A DNA stretch of 64,000 nucleotides from Methylophaga marina (lineage in GTDB: Bacteria > Pseudomonadota > Gammaproteobacteria > Nitrosococcales > Methylophagaceae): the NCBI RefSeq assembly GCF_030296755.1, contig NZ_AP027741.1, forward strand, positions 992,001 to 1,056,000, in the 5' to 3' direction. The number at the start of each line of letters is the position of its first letter. Positions within the stretch are counted from its first letter, which is position 1. The notes beneath the pieces were generated by a model, which saw only the letters and a list, made by a program, of their open reading frames with translations, made no database searches and was not told where the DNA came from. The position numbers were made by a program, and so were the translations under genes. Positions 13,240-23,298 of the stretch are shown piece by piece.

Positions 13240-13767
13240 TTAAGCTGCGTCTTTCGCATCGCGAACAGCCGCGAACGTACGAACCATCTTGCTGGTAGGT
13301 GCTTGCAAAGTACGAACAAATTTCTCAATAGGCGCTTTGATGGTACCCATGAACATGCTTATAGCTTGATCTTTGGTTGGCATCTTCGCCAGTCTATCCA
13401 GCTCACTGGCCGGGAATAATTTTCCACCCAGAGAAACCATTTTGACTTCAAGTTGTTTGTTATCTTTCGCAAAATCACCCATGACCCGTGCTACTGCACC
13501 TGGATCTTCCATAGAGAAGCCAAGAATCAAAGGACCTGTCATTCCTTCCTGCATGCAGGCGAAATCAGTACCTTCTACAGCACGGCGAGCTAATGTGTTA
13601 CGAACAACACGCAAATAAACGTTTTGTTTACGAGCTGCAACACGTAGCTCGGTCATTTCAGAAACTGTCAACCCACGATATTCTGCTGCAATAGCAGAAT
13701 AAGCATTGGCAGCTACTTCAGCGACCTCAGCAACGACGGCCTTTTTACCTTCAAGATTTAAAGCCAC
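13240..13767 (-). CDS. rplJ: 50S ribosomal protein L10
   Basis: L10 anchors L7/L12 dimers to 23S rRNA and, in complex with L12, represses its own translation by binding the leader. The start is GTG at 13767, preceded by a strong Shine-Dalgarno sequence (AAGGAGG, six bases away). The product begins MALNLEGKKAVVAEV and is 175 residues, within the family range of about 165-175. It is followed by rplL. Confidence 0.97.
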   Translation of the reverse strand: MALNLEGKKAVVAEVAEVAANAYSAIAAEYRGLTVSEMTELRVAARKQNVYLRVVRNTLARRAVEGTDFACMQEGMTGPLILGFSMEDPGAVARVMGDFAKDNKQLEVKMVSLGGKLFPASELDRLAKMPTKDQAISMFMGTIKAPIEKFVRTLQAPTSKMVRTFAAVRDAKDAA

Positions 13768-13976
13768 CTAAGACCTCCTTAGGTTCATTCATTACTGAAT
13801 GAATAGTTGCTAAACAAGAGAGTGAAACCACTCCCACCTTTTACGGTATTCAACGTCAGAGATTCTGCAGCTGAACCCGTCTGCGCAGGCTTGCTCTTAC
13901 AAAGAGCCAATTAAAATTACTTACCTGCGGTCTTAGACGACTCAGCCCGAAGGCTGAGCGGTCCAAATTTTTTAAT
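13768..13976 (-). promoter_or_regulatory. rplJ leader (probable L10 autoregulatory RNA)
   Basis: This is a 209-base untranslated stretch between rplA and rplJ, where an L10 leader is found in many Proteobacteria. On the coding strand it contains a strong tetraloop hairpin (CTCAGCC-TTCG-GGCTGAG, about 13940-13957), a GAGCAAGCC segment and the rplJ Shine-Dalgarno. The assignment rests on position and length; I could not fold it against the family model. The rplJL-rpoBC promoter may also lie here. Confidence 0.5.
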
Positions 13977-14669
13977 CTATCCTAAGAAAGATTTATCTAC
14001 AGTGACACCTGCACCCATTGTGCTAGAGACACTGATGCGTTTGATGTAGACGCCTTTTGCTGAGCTTGGCTTCAGCTTGTTAAGATCATCGATCAACGCT
14101 TGTAAATTTTGACGTAATGCGTCGGTTTCAAAGCCTGCATTTCCAATTGGGCAATGAATGATGCCCGCTTTATCTGTGCGGTAACGAACCTGACCAGCTT
14201 TAGCATTTTTAACAGCTTCAGCAACATTTGGTGTCACAGTACCCACTTTAGGGTTTGGCATCAGACCACGTGGACCTAAAACCTGACCAAGTGTACCGAC
14301 GATACGCATAGCATCAGGAGAAGCGATAACGACATCAAAATCCATGTTACCTTTTTTGATATCTTCAGCTAGGTCTTCAAAACCGACAACATCTGCACCG
14401 GCTTCTTTTGCCGCATCAGCATTTGCACCTTGTGCAAAAACAGCAACACGAACAGTTTTACCAGTACCATTGGGTAGTACAGTTGAGCTACGAACAACTT
14501 GGTCAGACTTACGAGGGTCAACACCTAAGTTGATTGAGACATCAATTGATTCAACAAATTTCGCAGAAGCGTTTTCTTTCACAAAAGTTAACGCATCATC
14601 AATTGAAAACACTTTGCCGTCTTTTAATTTCTCGCGAATAGCGCGAGTTCTTTTACCTAAAGCAGCCAT
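13977..14669 (-). CDS. rplA: 50S ribosomal protein L1
   Basis: L1 forms the mobile L1 stalk near the E site and in many bacteria represses the rplKA mRNA. The 230-residue product has the family length and the conserved segment [15 protein letters not shown]. The ATG shares one base with the rplK stop (TAATG), so the two are translationally coupled. Confidence 0.98.
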   Translation of the reverse strand: MAALGKRTRAIREKLKDGKVFSIDDALTFVKENASAKFVESIDVSINLGVDPRKSDQVVRSSTVLPNGTGKTVRVAVFAQGANADAAKEAGADVVGFEDLAEDIKKGNMDFDVVIASPDAMRIVGTLGQVLGPRGLMPNPKVGTVTPNVAEAVKNAKAGQVRYRTDKAGIIHCPIGNAGFETDALRQNLQALIDDLNKLKPSSAKGVYIKRISVSSTMGAGVTVDKSFLG

Positions 14670-15103
14670 TACTCAACACCCTCCGTATTCAGGCCCATGC
14701 TACGAGCAGTACCTGCAATTGTTCTTACAGCAGCGTCTAAGTCAGCAGCTGACAGATCAGGCATTTTTGTGTTTGCAATTTCTTCAAGTTGTGCACGAGT
14801 CACTGTACCGACTTTGTCAGTGTTAGGTCGGCTGCTACCACTTTTCAGGCCTGCCGCTTTTTTCAGAAGAATTGAAGCAGGTGGTGTTTTAGTGATAAAA
14901 GTAAAACTCTTATCATTATAAACTGTGATAACAACTGGAATTGGTAGACCATTTTCCATGTTTTGCGTTTGCGCGTTGAAGGCTTTACAGAACTCCATGA
15001 TGTTCACGCCTTTCTGACCTAACGCTGGACCAACTGGTGGGCTTGGGTTAGCACCGCCGGCTGGCACTTGCAGCTTGATATAAGCTTCAATTTTCTTTGC
15101 CAT
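14669..15103 (-). CDS. rplK: 50S ribosomal protein L11
   Basis: L11 belongs to the GTPase-associated centre and is needed for the RelA stringent response. The product is 144 residues and carries the proline-rich N-terminal motif [19 protein letters not shown] and the 23S-binding C-terminal domain. It begins the rplKA pair downstream of nusG. Confidence 0.98.
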   Translation of the reverse strand: MAKKIEAYIKLQVPAGGANPSPPVGPALGQKGVNIMEFCKAFNAQTQNMENGLPIPVVITVYNDKSFTFITKTPPASILLKKAAGLKSGSSRPNTDKVGTVTRAQLEEIANTKMPDLSAADLDAAVRTIAGTARSMGLNTEGVE

Positions 15104-15188
15104 GATTTCTCCTTATGGGTACAAACGCTTTTCAGCTCCCCGCTTAAATATCAAGTCAACGTAATGAAGTTGACCTTTTTTGTTGAAT

Positions 15189-15722
15189 TTAGCCTTTTGC
15201 TACTTGGCTAAACTCTAATTCGACAGGTGTTGAGCGACCAAAAATAACCACCTCAACACGCAGTTTACTTTTCTCGTAATTCACTTCTTCAACAACACCT
15301 GTAAAGTCGTTGAAAGGACCATCAGTCACGCGAACCACTTCACCGGGTTCAAACAAGACTTTAGGTCTTGGACTTTCTGCGCCATCTTGAACTCGTTGTA
15401 GAATTTGGTTGGCTTCAGCTTCACTAATTGGAGCCGGACGGTCACCCGTACCACCAATAAAACGGAGCACACGTGGCAGATCATTGACCACATGCCATGT
15501 TTCATCATCCATTTCCATATTGACGAGAACATATCCAGGGAAAAATTTGCGCTCACTCTTGCGCTTTTGCCCTTCTTTCATCTCAACGACTTCTTCAGTC
15601 GGGACGAGGATTTCACCGAACTTGTCTTGCAGTTCAAGGCGATTAATACGCTCTTCGAGAGACCGTTTCACTTGTGCTTCAAAGCCTGAATAAGCTTGAA
15701 TTACATACCAACGTTTACTCAT
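15189..15722 (-). CDS. nusG: Transcription termination/antitermination factor NusG
   Basis: NusG binds RNA polymerase and couples it to Rho or to the ribosome. The 177-residue product has the NGN domain (begins [13 protein letters not shown], with FFPGYVLV) and a C-terminal KOW domain ([18 protein letters not shown]). It lies 13 bases after secE, the standard secE-nusG pairing. Confidence 0.98.
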   Translation of the reverse strand: MSKRWYVIQAYSGFEAQVKRSLEERINRLELQDKFGEILVPTEEVVEMKEGQKRKSERKFFPGYVLVNMEMDDETWHVVNDLPRVLRFIGGTGDRPAPISEAEANQILQRVQDGAESPRPKVLFEPGEVVRVTDGPFNDFTGVVEEVNYEKSKLRVEVVIFGRSTPVELEFSQVAKG

Positions 15723-15735
15723 TTGAAACCCTGTT

Positions 15736-16074
15736 TTATAGCGTTAGAGCGCGAACGCCCCAACCTAATAATGAATCAACGCCCCATAACATCAACGCGA
15801 CCATCATTACCATTAAGATAACAACTAAAGTCGTTTGAAGCGTTTCTTGACGTGTGGGCCATACAACTTTTCTAACTTCAACATTGGTATCTCTTACATA
15901 AGATAAGACCGTTGAGCCGATGGTTGTTTTAGAGGCGATAAACAGTGATACGCCAGCAACGACCAGGAGACCGAGTACACGTAACAATGTTGAATACTCT
16001 GCGTAGGTATAAAACAAAGTAATCGCAGCCGCCATTAAGACAACTGCGATAATTAGTTTGATATTGTCTGCCAT
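15736..16074 (-). CDS. secE: Preprotein translocase subunit SecE
   Basis: SecE clamps the SecY channel in the inner membrane. The 112-residue product has three hydrophobic segments (about residues 5-25, 31-50 and 82-105), as in the long gammaproteobacterial form. The conserved cytoplasmic segment [17 protein letters not shown] precedes the last helix. The gene lies between tRNA-Trp and nusG, as in Escherichia coli. Confidence 0.96.
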   Translation of the reverse strand: MADNIKLIIAVVLMAAAITLFYTYAEYSTLLRVLGLLVVAGVSLFIASKTTIGSTVLSYVRDTNVEVRKVVWPTRQETLQTTLVVILMVMMVALMLWGVDSLLGWGVRALTL

Positions 16075-16111
16075 TTTTATTCGTTATATCCGCTTTGAGG
16101 AAAACATATGA

Positions 16112-16187
16112 TGGCAGGCCAGGAGGGAATCGAACCCCCAACCTACGGTTTTGGAGACCGTCGCTCTGCCAATTGAGCTACTGGCCT
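16112..16187 (-). tRNA. tRNA-Trp (anticodon CCA)
   Basis: The 76-base gene has a seven-base-pair acceptor stem (AGGCCAG / CTGGCCT), discriminator G, an encoded CCA end and the anticodon loop CTCCAAA. It lies between tuf and secE, the position of trpT in Escherichia coli. Confidence 0.97.
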
Positions 16188-16199
16188 ATCATATGCTCT

Positions 16200-16229
16200 C
16201 AAAAATTGCTGAGTGCCTATGCACTCAGC
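16200..16229 (-). terminator. Terminator after tuf copy 2
   Basis: On the minus strand GCTGAGTGC pairs perfectly with GCACTCAGC (9 bp, four-base loop), followed by AATTTTTG. It lies just after the tuf stop and before tRNA-Trp. It is probably partial, since no separate promoter for tRNA-Trp-secE-nusG is visible in the 12 bases between hairpin and tRNA. Confidence 0.8.
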
Positions 16230-16246
16230 ATTGTGGCATCCTAATA

Positions 16247-17437
16247 CTATTCGACGATTTTACTAACGACACCGGCACCAACTGTGCGGCCGCCTTCACG
16301 AATAGCAAAACGTAACCCTTCTTCCATCGCAATCGGTGCAATCAAAGTTACGTCCATCTTAACGTTATCACCAGGCATAACCATTTCTACACCTGATGGT
16401 AATTCACATGCGCCTGTTACGTCTGTTGTACGGAAGTAGAACTGTGGACGGTAACCATTAAAGAATGGTGTGTGACGACCACCTTCGTCTTTCGACAGTA
16501 CATACACTTCCGCTTCAAAACGTGTGTGTGGCTTGATAGTGCCTGGGTGTGCCAGTACCTGACCACGGTCTACGTCTTCACGTTTTGTACCACGTAACAA
16601 GACACCTACGTTGTCCCCTGCTTGACCTTGGTCTAACAGCTTGCGGAACATTTCAACACCTGTACAGGTGGTTTTTTGGGTATCTTTAATACCAACGATT
16701 TCTAATTCGTCACCTACTTTGACAATACCGCGCTCTACACGACCGGTAACAACTGTACCGCGACCTGAGATTGAGAATACGTCTTCAATCGGCATCAGGA
16801 AGGCACCGTCAATGGCACGTTCTGGTTCTGGGAAGTAGGTATCCATCGCTTCGGCTAAACGGATGATTGATGGTGCACCAATCTCGCTTGTGTCGCCTTC
16901 CAAGGCTTTCAGTGCTGAACCAACAATGATAGGTGTGTCATCACCTGGGAAGTCGTAGCTGTCTAACAGTTCACGGACTTCCATTTCGACTAATTCAATC
17001 AGTTCTTCGTCATCCACCATGTCAGCTTTGTTTAAGTAGACAATGATGAAAGGTACACCAACCTGACGTGATAACAGGATGTGTTCACGTGTTTGTGGCA
17101 TAGGGCCGTCTGCTGCGTTAACAACTAGAATCGCGCCGTCCATTTGTGCCGCACCGGTGATCATGTTTTTAACATAGTCAGCATGGCCTGGGCAGTCTAC
17201 GTGAGCGTAGTGACGATTTGCTGTTTCGTATTCGACGTGAGCTGTTGAGATAGTGATACCACGCTCTCTTTCTTCTGGTGCGTTATCAATATCCGCGTAA
17301 TCTTTGAATTCACCACCAGACATTTCACCCAACACTTTGGTGATCGCCGCTGTCAGCGTAGTTTTACCATGGTCAACGTGACCAATAGTGCCCACGTTGA
17401 CGTGGGGTTTAGAACGTTCAAATTTTGCTTTAGACAT
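16247..17437 (-). CDS. tuf: Elongation factor Tu, copy 2
   Basis: This is a complete 396-residue EF-Tu. The chosen start is ATG at 17437 ([14 protein letters not shown]), the family N-terminus; an in-frame ATG six codons upstream is less likely. The GTPase motifs ([21 protein letters not shown]) and the C-terminal [12 protein letters not shown] are present. It follows tRNA-Thr as tufB does in Escherichia coli. The nucleotide sequence from 16383 to 17410 appears identical to copy 1; the visible differences are confined to the first few codons (SKAKFERS against SKSKFERT). Confidence 0.98.
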   Translation of the reverse strand: MSKAKFERSKPHVNVGTIGHVDHGKTTLTAAITKVLGEMSGGEFKDYADIDNAPEERERGITISTAHVEYETANRHYAHVDCPGHADYVKNMITGAAQMDGAILVVNAADGPMPQTREHILLSRQVGVPFIIVYLNKADMVDDEELIELVEMEVRELLDSYDFPGDDTPIIVGSALKALEGDTSEIGAPSIIRLAEAMDTYFPEPERAIDGAFLMPIEDVFSISGRGTVVTGRVERGIVKVGDELEIVGIKDTQKTTCTGVEMFRKLLDQGQAGDNVGVLLRGTKREDVDRGQVLAHPGTIKPHTRFEAEVYVLSKDEGGRHTPFFNGYRPQFYFRTTDVTGACELPSGVEMVMPGDNVKMDVTLIAPIAMEEGLRFAIREGGRTVGAGVVSKIVE

Positions 17438-17470
17438 GAGTAGTATCCCCGGCACTAAATTTATTGAGCC

Positions 17471-17502
17471 AAAAAATCAAAACAGGCAGGAATACCCTGC
17501 CT
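17471..17502 (-). terminator. Hairpin with T-rich tail between tRNA-Thr and tuf
   Basis: On the minus strand AGGCAGG (17496-17502) pairs with CCTGCCT (17484-17490) around a five-base loop and is followed by a T-rich segment ending in six T. It resembles an intrinsic terminator or attenuator placed between the tRNAs and tuf. It could equally be an RNA-processing signal. Confidence 0.55.
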
Positions 17503-17513
17503 AAGACAAATTG

Positions 17514-17589
17514 TGGAGCCCGCAATCAGAATCGAACTGATGACCTCATCCTTACCATGGATGCGCTCTACCGACTGAGCTATGCGGGC
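17514..17589 (-). tRNA. tRNA-Thr (anticodon GGT)
   Basis: The 76-base gene has the acceptor stem GCCCGCA / TGCGGGC, discriminator T, an encoded CCA and anticodon GGT. It is the third tRNA of a Tyr-Gly-Thr cluster upstream of tuf, matching the tyrU-glyT-thrT-tufB order. Confidence 0.97.
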
Positions 17590-17609
17590 CTAAATTCTTC
17601 CAAAAAAAA

Positions 17610-17683
17610 TGGAGCGGGTGATGGGAATCGAACCCACGTGATCAGCTTGGAAGGCTGGAGTTCTACCATTGAACTACACCCGC
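17610..17683 (-). tRNA. tRNA-Gly (anticodon TCC)
   Basis: The 74-base gene begins GCGGGTGTAGTTCAATGG and ends with an encoded CCA. The anticodon is TCC. It lies between tRNA-Tyr and tRNA-Thr in the tuf-associated cluster. Confidence 0.97.
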
Positions 17684-17707
17684 AATTCAGTCATCTTGTA
17701 TATTAAA

Positions 17708-17792
<85 letters not shown>

Positions 17793-17806
17793 ACTAAAGA
17801 CGTGGC

Positions 17807-17835
17807 ATTTTCCGTAAAACAGAGACTAATGTCAA
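17807..17835 (-). promoter_or_regulatory. Sigma-70 promoter of the tRNA-tuf operon
   Basis: On the minus strand a perfect -35 hexamer TTGACA (17830-17835) is followed after 17 bases by GAAAAT (17807-17812), a four-of-six -10. A GC-rich GCCACG segment lies just downstream, where the discriminator of growth-rate-controlled stable RNA promoters would be. The start would be about 10 bases before tRNA-Tyr. Confidence 0.65.
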
Positions 17836-17905
17836 CACTTAAATCAGTAATTCTTATTTAGCTGCTGTCTTTGTACTCGAGATGGCTAAATCTATTCATG
17901 ATTAA

Positions 17906-17934
17906 CTGAAGTAGAAAAGCATGAATAGTATACT
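17906..17934 (+). promoter_or_regulatory. Possible promoter of hslV
   Basis: TATACT (17929-17934) is a five-of-six -10 element. CTGAAG, 17 bases upstream, is a weak -35. The -10 sits inside a 14-base perfect palindrome (17924-17937). No heat-shock sigma-32 consensus was recognised. A second candidate, TATAAA at 17944-17949, lacks a good -35. Confidence 0.35.
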
Positions 17935-17984
17935 ATTGCGTTCTATAAATTTGTCACACTTTAAAAAATCAAACAGGAGTCTCT

Positions 17985-18527
17985 ATGGAGCAGTACCGCG
18001 GTACGACTATCCTTTCCTATCGCCGTGACGGCCAAGTGGTCATTGGTGGTGATGGGCAGGTGAGTCTTGGCAATACCATCATGAAAGGCAATGCACGCAA
18101 AGTCAGACGTCTTTATCACGGTAAAGTGATTGCTGGTTTTGCCGGTGGCACCGCAGATGCATTTACGTTGTTCGAACGCTTTGAAGCAAAGCTTGAAAAG
18201 CATCAAGGTAACTTAACTAGAAGTGCACTTGAGTTAGCTAAAGACTGGCGCACAGATCGGATGATGCGGCGCTTAGAAGCTTTACTCGCTGTCGCCGATG
18301 CAGAAGCATCACTGATTATTTCTGGTAATGGCGATGTAATCGAACCAGAACACGGTCTTATTGCTATTGGTTCTGGCGGTCCGTTTGCTCAAGCTGCTGC
18401 GACCGCTTTATTGCAAAACACGTCACTCAGTGCGAGGGAAATTGTTGAGAAAGGGTTGAATATTGCCGCTGATATCTGCATCTATACTAATCACAATCTT
18501 ACAATCGAAACTCTGGAATCAAACTGA
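17985..18527 (+). CDS. hslV: ATP-dependent protease peptidase subunit HslV (ClpQ)
   Basis: HslV is the proteasome-like peptidase of the HslVU complex and degrades misfolded and regulatory proteins in the cytoplasm. The 180-residue product begins [14 protein letters not shown]: the catalytic threonine is Thr7, which should be exposed by removal of a six-residue propeptide. Many other HslV proteins have Thr directly after Met. [10 protein letters not shown] and [16 protein letters not shown] are conserved family blocks. A good Shine-Dalgarno (AGGAG) precedes the ATG. hslU follows after eight bases. Confidence 0.97.
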   Translation: MEQYRGTTILSYRRDGQVVIGGDGQVSLGNTIMKGNARKVRRLYHGKVIAGFAGGTADAFTLFERFEAKLEKHQGNLTRSALELAKDWRTDRMMRRLEALLAVADAEASLIISGNGDVIEPEHGLIAIGSGGPFAQAAATALLQNTSLSAREIVEKGLNIAADICIYTNHNLTIETLESN

Positions 18528-18535
18528 CATCTACC

Positions 18536-19855
18536 ATGCAATCATTAACGCCAAAACAAATAGTTAACGAACTTGATAAACGCATCATCGGACAACAAGC
18601 GGCAAAAAAAGCGGTTGCTATCGCTTTGCGTAACCGCTGGCGCCGCCAACAACTAGATACCTCACTTCAACATGAAGTCACGCCAAAAAACATTCTTATG
18701 ATTGGCCCAACGGGTGTAGGCAAAACAGAAATTGCTCGTCGACTTGCCGCTCTCGCTAATGCCCCTTTCATTAAAGTAGAAGCCACAAAATTTACTGAGG
18801 TGGGTTATGTTGGCCGTGATGTTGAATCAATCATTCGCGACCTCGCTGAAACTGCGATGAAGATGTTACGTGAATCGGCAATATCCTCAGTTAAAACAAA
18901 AGCCGAAGATGCTGCAGAAGAACGCATTTTAGATGCCTTACTGCGACCAGCACGCGATGTTGATAGTGAAGATGAATCAGCCACTCGCCAACGTTTTCGC
19001 AAAATGCTGCGCGAAGGTAAGCTCGATGATCGCGAAATTGAACTTGAACTGAATGCGCCAAATGTTGGTGTAGAAATCATGTCTCCACCGGGCATGGAAG
19101 AGATGACCAGTCAGCTTCAGGAAATGTTTCAGAACATGGGAACAAACCGTAAGAGCACACGCAAGATTACTGTTGGTAATGCCATGCGCATACTGGCTGA
19201 AGAAGAAGCCCTAAAACTCATTAATGAAGAAGAGTTGAAAGCGGATGTGCTGGAGCGTGTCGAACAAAACGGCATTGTCTTCCTTGATGAAATTGATAAA
19301 ATCACCGGTCGTGGTGAGAGTGGTAATAACGCTGATGTCTCGCGTGCAGGCGTTCAGCGGGATTTATTGCCTCTGGTTGAGGGCAGTACAGTTTCCACTA
19401 AATACGGCATGATAAAAACCGATCATATTTTGTTCATTGCCTCTGGCGCCTTTCATTTGAGCAAACCTTCTGATCTTATTCCTGAACTTCAGGGTCGTTT
19501 ACCCATACGCGTCGAACTTGATGCACTTTCTTCTGCGGATTTTGTCCGCATTCTGACCGAACCTGATGCCTCATTAACCGAGCAATATATTGCATTGCTG
19601 GCTACTGAGGGAGTGGAACTTCGTTTTACCGACGACGGTATCGAACGAATTGCCGAACTGGCCTGGGAAGTGAATGAGAAAACCGAAAATATTGGCGCAC
19701 GACGCTTACACACCATGCTTGAGAAATTGTTAGAAGACATTTCTTATGAAGCAGGGAGTGAACAGAATCTCTCCGTCGTCATTGATAGAGACTATGTCAA
19801 TGAACAACTGTCCGTTGTAGCTGAAGACGAAGACTTATCACGCTATATTCTGTAA
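18536..19855 (+). CDS. hslU: ATP-dependent protease ATPase subunit HslU (ClpY)
   Basis: HslU is the AAA+ unfoldase that feeds substrates to HslV. The 439-residue product has Walker [10 protein letters not shown] (about residue 60), the inserted I domain (about 110-240), Walker [10 protein letters not shown] and the C-terminal tail ending [10 protein letters not shown], which docks into HslV. Length and order match the family. Confidence 0.98.
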   Translation: MQSLTPKQIVNELDKRIIGQQAAKKAVAIALRNRWRRQQLDTSLQHEVTPKNILMIGPTGVGKTEIARRLAALANAPFIKVEATKFTEVGYVGRDVESIIRDLAETAMKMLRESAISSVKTKAEDAAEERILDALLRPARDVDSEDESATRQRFRKMLREGKLDDREIELELNAPNVGVEIMSPPGMEEMTSQLQEMFQNMGTNRKSTRKITVGNAMRILAEEEALKLINEEELKADVLERVEQNGIVFLDEIDKITGRGESGNNADVSRAGVQRDLLPLVEGSTVSTKYGMIKTDHILFIASGAFHLSKPSDLIPELQGRLPIRVELDALSSADFVRILTEPDASLTEQYIALLATEGVELRFTDDGIERIAELAWEVNEKTENIGARRLHTMLEKLLEDISYEAGSEQNLSVVIDRDYVNEQLSVVAEDEDLSRYIL

Positions 19856-19866
19856 GGAATGCTCTA

Positions 19867-20223
19867 ATGGCAGAAACTCAATTACCAACAGACATCACCT
19901 TGCACAAACAATCAAAGTGCCTATCTCTCAGTTATGGCGATAGGCAATATCGTCTTTCCGCTGAATATTTACGCGTTTACTCACCTTCTGCAGAGGTACG
20001 TGGGCACGGTCCCGGACAAGAAGTTCTGCAAACAGGTAAAGAAAATGTTGGTCTCGATAAAATCGAACCCGTAGGTCACTATGCGCTAAAGTTGTTTTTT
20101 GATGATGGTCATGACAGTGGTTTGTATACATGGGATTATTTATACGAACTTGCCATGCATCAAGAATCCCTTTGGCAAGACTATCTTAACCGGCTCGAAA
20201 AAGCCGGTTACCAGCGCCAATAA
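19867..20223 (+). CDS. DUF971 family protein
   Basis: The 118-residue cytoplasmic protein resembles the DUF971 (gamma-butyrobetaine hydroxylase-like N-terminal) family, which is often found between hslU and ubiE in gammaproteobacteria. The recognisable features are VRGHGPGQ, the segment [20 protein letters not shown] and [14 protein letters not shown]. In larger proteins this fold carries a zinc site, but function in the stand-alone form is not established. It is 11 bases after hslU and 14 before ubiE, so it is probably cotranscribed. Confidence 0.85.
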   Translation: MAETQLPTDITLHKQSKCLSLSYGDRQYRLSAEYLRVYSPSAEVRGHGPGQEVLQTGKENVGLDKIEPVGHYALKLFFDDGHDSGLYTWDYLYELAMHQESLWQDYLNRLEKAGYQRQ

Positions 20224-20237
20224 CAATAGGTCACGTT

Positions 20238-20984
20238 ATGGAAGTTAAAGAGACAACGCATTTCGGTTACAAAGAAGTGCCCACTGCCGAAAAAGCCAAG
20301 CATGTAGCTGAGGTTTTTCACTCCGTTGCCGGTAAATATGATCTTATGAACGACTTGATGTCGCTTGGCATTCATCGTTTCTGGAAACGATTTACCATTC
20401 TCAACAGTGGTGTACGGCGCGGAGCTACAGTTCTAGATATCGCAGGCGGAACAGGTGACTTGACGCGAAAATTTTCCAAGCTTGTTGGTGACACAGGTAA
20501 AGTAGTGTTAGCTGATATCAATGCCTCAATGCTCAATGTTGGTCGTGACCGTCTAACAGATGACGGTATTGTCGGTAATATCGAGTATGTTCAAGCCAAT
20601 GCAGAAGCTCTACCCTTTCCTGACAATAGTTTTAACTGTATTACCATCGCTTTTGGCTTGCGTAATGTCACGGATAAAGACAAAGCCTTAGCTTCAATGT
20701 ATCGGGTTCTCAAACCCGGCGGTCAACTGATGGTCTTGGAGTTTTCTAAACCTGCTGAATGGATGGCCCCCGTTTACGACGCCTATTCCTTCAAGATATT
20801 GCCACAACTAGGAAAAGTATTTACTGGTGATGAAGACAGCTACCGCTATTTGGCTGAATCTATTCGTATGCACCCAGACCAAGAGACCTTGAAACAGATG
20901 ATGGAAAATGTGGGATTTGAACGTTGCGAATATCACAATATGACTGCTGGCATCGTTTCACTCCATCGTGGTTACAAGTTCTAA
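20238..20984 (+). CDS. ubiE: Ubiquinone/menaquinone C-methyltransferase UbiE
   Basis: UbiE is the SAM-dependent C-methyltransferase of ubiquinone (and menaquinone) biosynthesis. The 248-residue product has the SAM-binding motif [14 protein letters not shown] (about residue 70), the family segment [18 protein letters not shown] and the C-terminus [16 protein letters not shown]. It opens the ubiE-ubiJ-ubiB set. Confidence 0.97.
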   Translation: MEVKETTHFGYKEVPTAEKAKHVAEVFHSVAGKYDLMNDLMSLGIHRFWKRFTILNSGVRRGATVLDIAGGTGDLTRKFSKLVGDTGKVVLADINASMLNVGRDRLTDDGIVGNIEYVQANAEALPFPDNSFNCITIAFGLRNVTDKDKALASMYRVLKPGGQLMVLEFSKPAEWMAPVYDAYSFKILPQLGKVFTGDEDSYRYLAESIRMHPDQETLKQMMENVGFERCEYHNMTAGIVSLHRGYKF

Positions 20985-20988
20985 CCCC

Positions 20989-21579
20989 ATGACTACACTA
21001 TTGCGTCCTATCGAGTTTGCCATCAATCAGGGGTTAAAACAGGATCCTGAAACGTGTGAGCGCCTTGAGGCTTTCGAAAATCGCGTCATCGTTATCCATG
21101 TTGAAGACTGGCAGCAATATCTGCATGTCTCCTTCCATCAATCTACTGTCAAATTGTCACATAACGATGAAGAGAACGCTGACTTATTAATCACTGCGAA
21201 AGCCTTGAGTTTATTAAAACTCGCCAAGCAGCCTGAGCATTTATTTTCTAATGAAATCCATATTCACGGTAATGTTCAGTTCGCTAAACAATTACAAGAC
21301 GTACTGGATGGTTTCGATTTTGATTGGGAACAACAAATAGCCAACATAACTGGTGACGTTATCGCCCAACCGCTTAGTTATACGATTAAACACAGTTTCT
21401 CATGGCTGAATGCAACTCAACGTTCATTATCTATGTCACTTTCCGAGTACCTTCGTGAAGAAGCGCACATATTACCGGACAAGATTCAAATTGATGACTT
21501 TATGAATGATGTGGACAGGTTAACTGCGGATATCGATCGACTTGAAGCACGAATAAACAGGTTGGAAACAGAGTATTGA
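20989..21579 (+). CDS. ubiJ: Ubiquinone biosynthesis accessory factor UbiJ
   Basis: UbiJ carries an SCP2-type lipid-binding domain and, with UbiK, helps the soluble Ubi complex handle lipid intermediates. The start chosen is ATG at 20989 (MTTLLRPIEFAINQ), four bases after the ubiE stop; a GTG at 20968 would overlap ubiE. The SCP2 region spans about residues 10-110 and a predicted coiled coil (DRLTADIDRLEARINRLE) ends the protein. Its place between ubiE and ubiB fixes the assignment. Confidence 0.9.
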   Translation: MTTLLRPIEFAINQGLKQDPETCERLEAFENRVIVIHVEDWQQYLHVSFHQSTVKLSHNDEENADLLITAKALSLLKLAKQPEHLFSNEIHIHGNVQFAKQLQDVLDGFDFDWEQQIANITGDVIAQPLSYTIKHSFSWLNATQRSLSMSLSEYLREEAHILPDKIQIDDFMNDVDRLTADIDRLEARINRLETEY

Positions 21580-21622
21580 CATTGTCCCTTGACCGCAGTC
21601 ATAACCATGTAAGGAGCCATTA

Positions 21623-23293
21623 ATGAAGGCTAATCAGTTATCCAGGCTGATTCAAATTAATCACGTCCTGGCAAAACATCGCCTGGACGAAGTGATCAAA
21701 GCAATCCATTTATTGCGTCCGCTTCGGTATTTCAGTTTTTTATCGCCACACCGCTGGCGCAATAAACAATCGACACTGCCTCGAGGCGAAAGATTAAGAC
21801 TGGCATTACAGGACTTAGGACCTATCTTTGTAAAGTTTGGACAGGTGTTATCAACGCGTCGCGATCTCTTGCCGCCTGACATAGCCAATTCATTAGCTAA
21901 ACTTCAAGACCAAGTAGCACCTTTTCCCGCTGAGCAAGCAAAACAACTGATTGATAAAGCCTATGAAGCAGAATCCATTGAGACATTGTTTGCTCATATT
22001 GAACCAGAACCATTAGCTTCTGCCTCCATTGCACAAGTACACGCAGCTACATTAAAAAGTGGTGAGCAAGTCGTTATAAAACTGGTTCGTCCTGGCATAG
22101 AGCCCATTATCAAGCGTGATATTGCTTTGTTGTATACCTTGGCATCTTTTGCTGAACGATACTGGTCTGAGGGAAAACGATTACGGCCCAGAGAGATCGT
22201 AGCTGAGCTTGAGAAGAACCTTTTTGATGAACTCGATATGTTGCGCGAGGCCTCTTCAGCCTCTCAACTGCAACGCAATTTTGAAGGCACCACCTTACTA
22301 TATGTCCCCAAGATATACTGGAAGCTGACCAAGCCTAATATCCTGGTTCAAGAACGTATTTATGGCACGCCTATTAGCGATACTGAAGGTTTAATCGCGA
22401 AAGGTGTGGATATGGCAAAACTGGCAGAAATGGGGGTCGAAATCTTTTTCACCCAAGTATTCAAGCATAGTTTTTTCCATGCGGACATGCATCCCGGTAA
22501 TATCATGGTGGATAGTCATGATCCGGCAAATCCACGTTATGTTGCTGTTGATTTTGGCATCATGGGGACATTATCTCCAGATGATCAGCGTTATTTAGCT
22601 GAAAATTTCCTTGCCTTTTTTAATCATGACTATCGCCGGGTTGCCGAGTTACATGTGCAATCAGGCTGGGTGCCGGCTGAGACTCGACTTGATGAGTTTG
22701 AAGCAGCCATAAGAAGTGTTTGTGAACCCATATTCGCTCGTCCTTTAAAAGAAATTTCTTTCGGACAACTGCTGCTGAGACTTTTCCAAACAGCGCGTCG
22801 TTTTAATATGGAAGTGCAACCACAGTTGGTGCTGCTACAAAAAACCTTACTGAATATTGAAGGCTTGGGCCGTGACCTCTATCCCGATCTGGATCTATGG
22901 AAAACAGCCAAACCCATTTTAGAATCATGGATGAAGGAAAAAATGGGCTGGCAAGCAGCGTTAAGAACGCTAAAGCAAGAAGCTCCTCATTGGGCTGAAA
23001 CCTTACCCGAGATGCCGCGTCTATTATATGACCTGACTAAGAGAGCCCAAGATGGTCAGCTGAACGTTAATTTAGCATCACATGATATTCAACAGCTGCG
23101 TAAAGAAATCAAAAAAGCCAGTTATCGTAGTGCTGCTGCTACCTCTGGCGCTGCATTTTTGGTAGGCGCTGCCGTTATCACCGGTCTCGATGGTTACTCG
23201 ACAACTATGTTTGCAGGGTTACCAGTACTGAGCTGGGTATTTGGGCTATGGGGGCTCGGTCTTATTTATTTTAGTATTTCAAACAAAAGTTAA
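21623..23293 (+). CDS. ubiB: Ubiquinone biosynthesis protein UbiB (ADCK-type ATPase)
   Basis: UbiB is an atypical kinase-like ATPase needed for ubiquinone synthesis. The 556-residue product has the family KxGQ motif ([16 protein letters not shown], about residue 75), the invariant lysine region [10 protein letters not shown], the HADMHPGN catalytic loop and VDFGIMG. Two hydrophobic segments at the C-terminus (about residues 507-552) are the membrane anchor. A Shine-Dalgarno AAGGAG precedes the ATG. Confidence 0.97.
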   Translation: MKANQLSRLIQINHVLAKHRLDEVIKAIHLLRPLRYFSFLSPHRWRNKQSTLPRGERLRLALQDLGPIFVKFGQVLSTRRDLLPPDIANSLAKLQDQVAPFPAEQAKQLIDKAYEAESIETLFAHIEPEPLASASIAQVHAATLKSGEQVVIKLVRPGIEPIIKRDIALLYTLASFAERYWSEGKRLRPREIVAELEKNLFDELDMLREASSASQLQRNFEGTTLLYVPKIYWKLTKPNILVQERIYGTPISDTEGLIAKGVDMAKLAEMGVEIFFTQVFKHSFFHADMHPGNIMVDSHDPANPRYVAVDFGIMGTLSPDDQRYLAENFLAFFNHDYRRVAELHVQSGWVPAETRLDEFEAAIRSVCEPIFARPLKEISFGQLLLRLFQTARRFNMEVQPQLVLLQKTLLNIEGLGRDLYPDLDLWKTAKPILESWMKEKMGWQAALRTLKQEAPHWAETLPEMPRLLYDLTKRAQDGQLNVNLASHDIQQLRKEIKKASYRSAAATSGAAFLVGAAVITGLDGYSTTMFAGLPVLSWVFGLWGLGLIYFSISNKS

Positions 23294-23298
23294 TTGTT

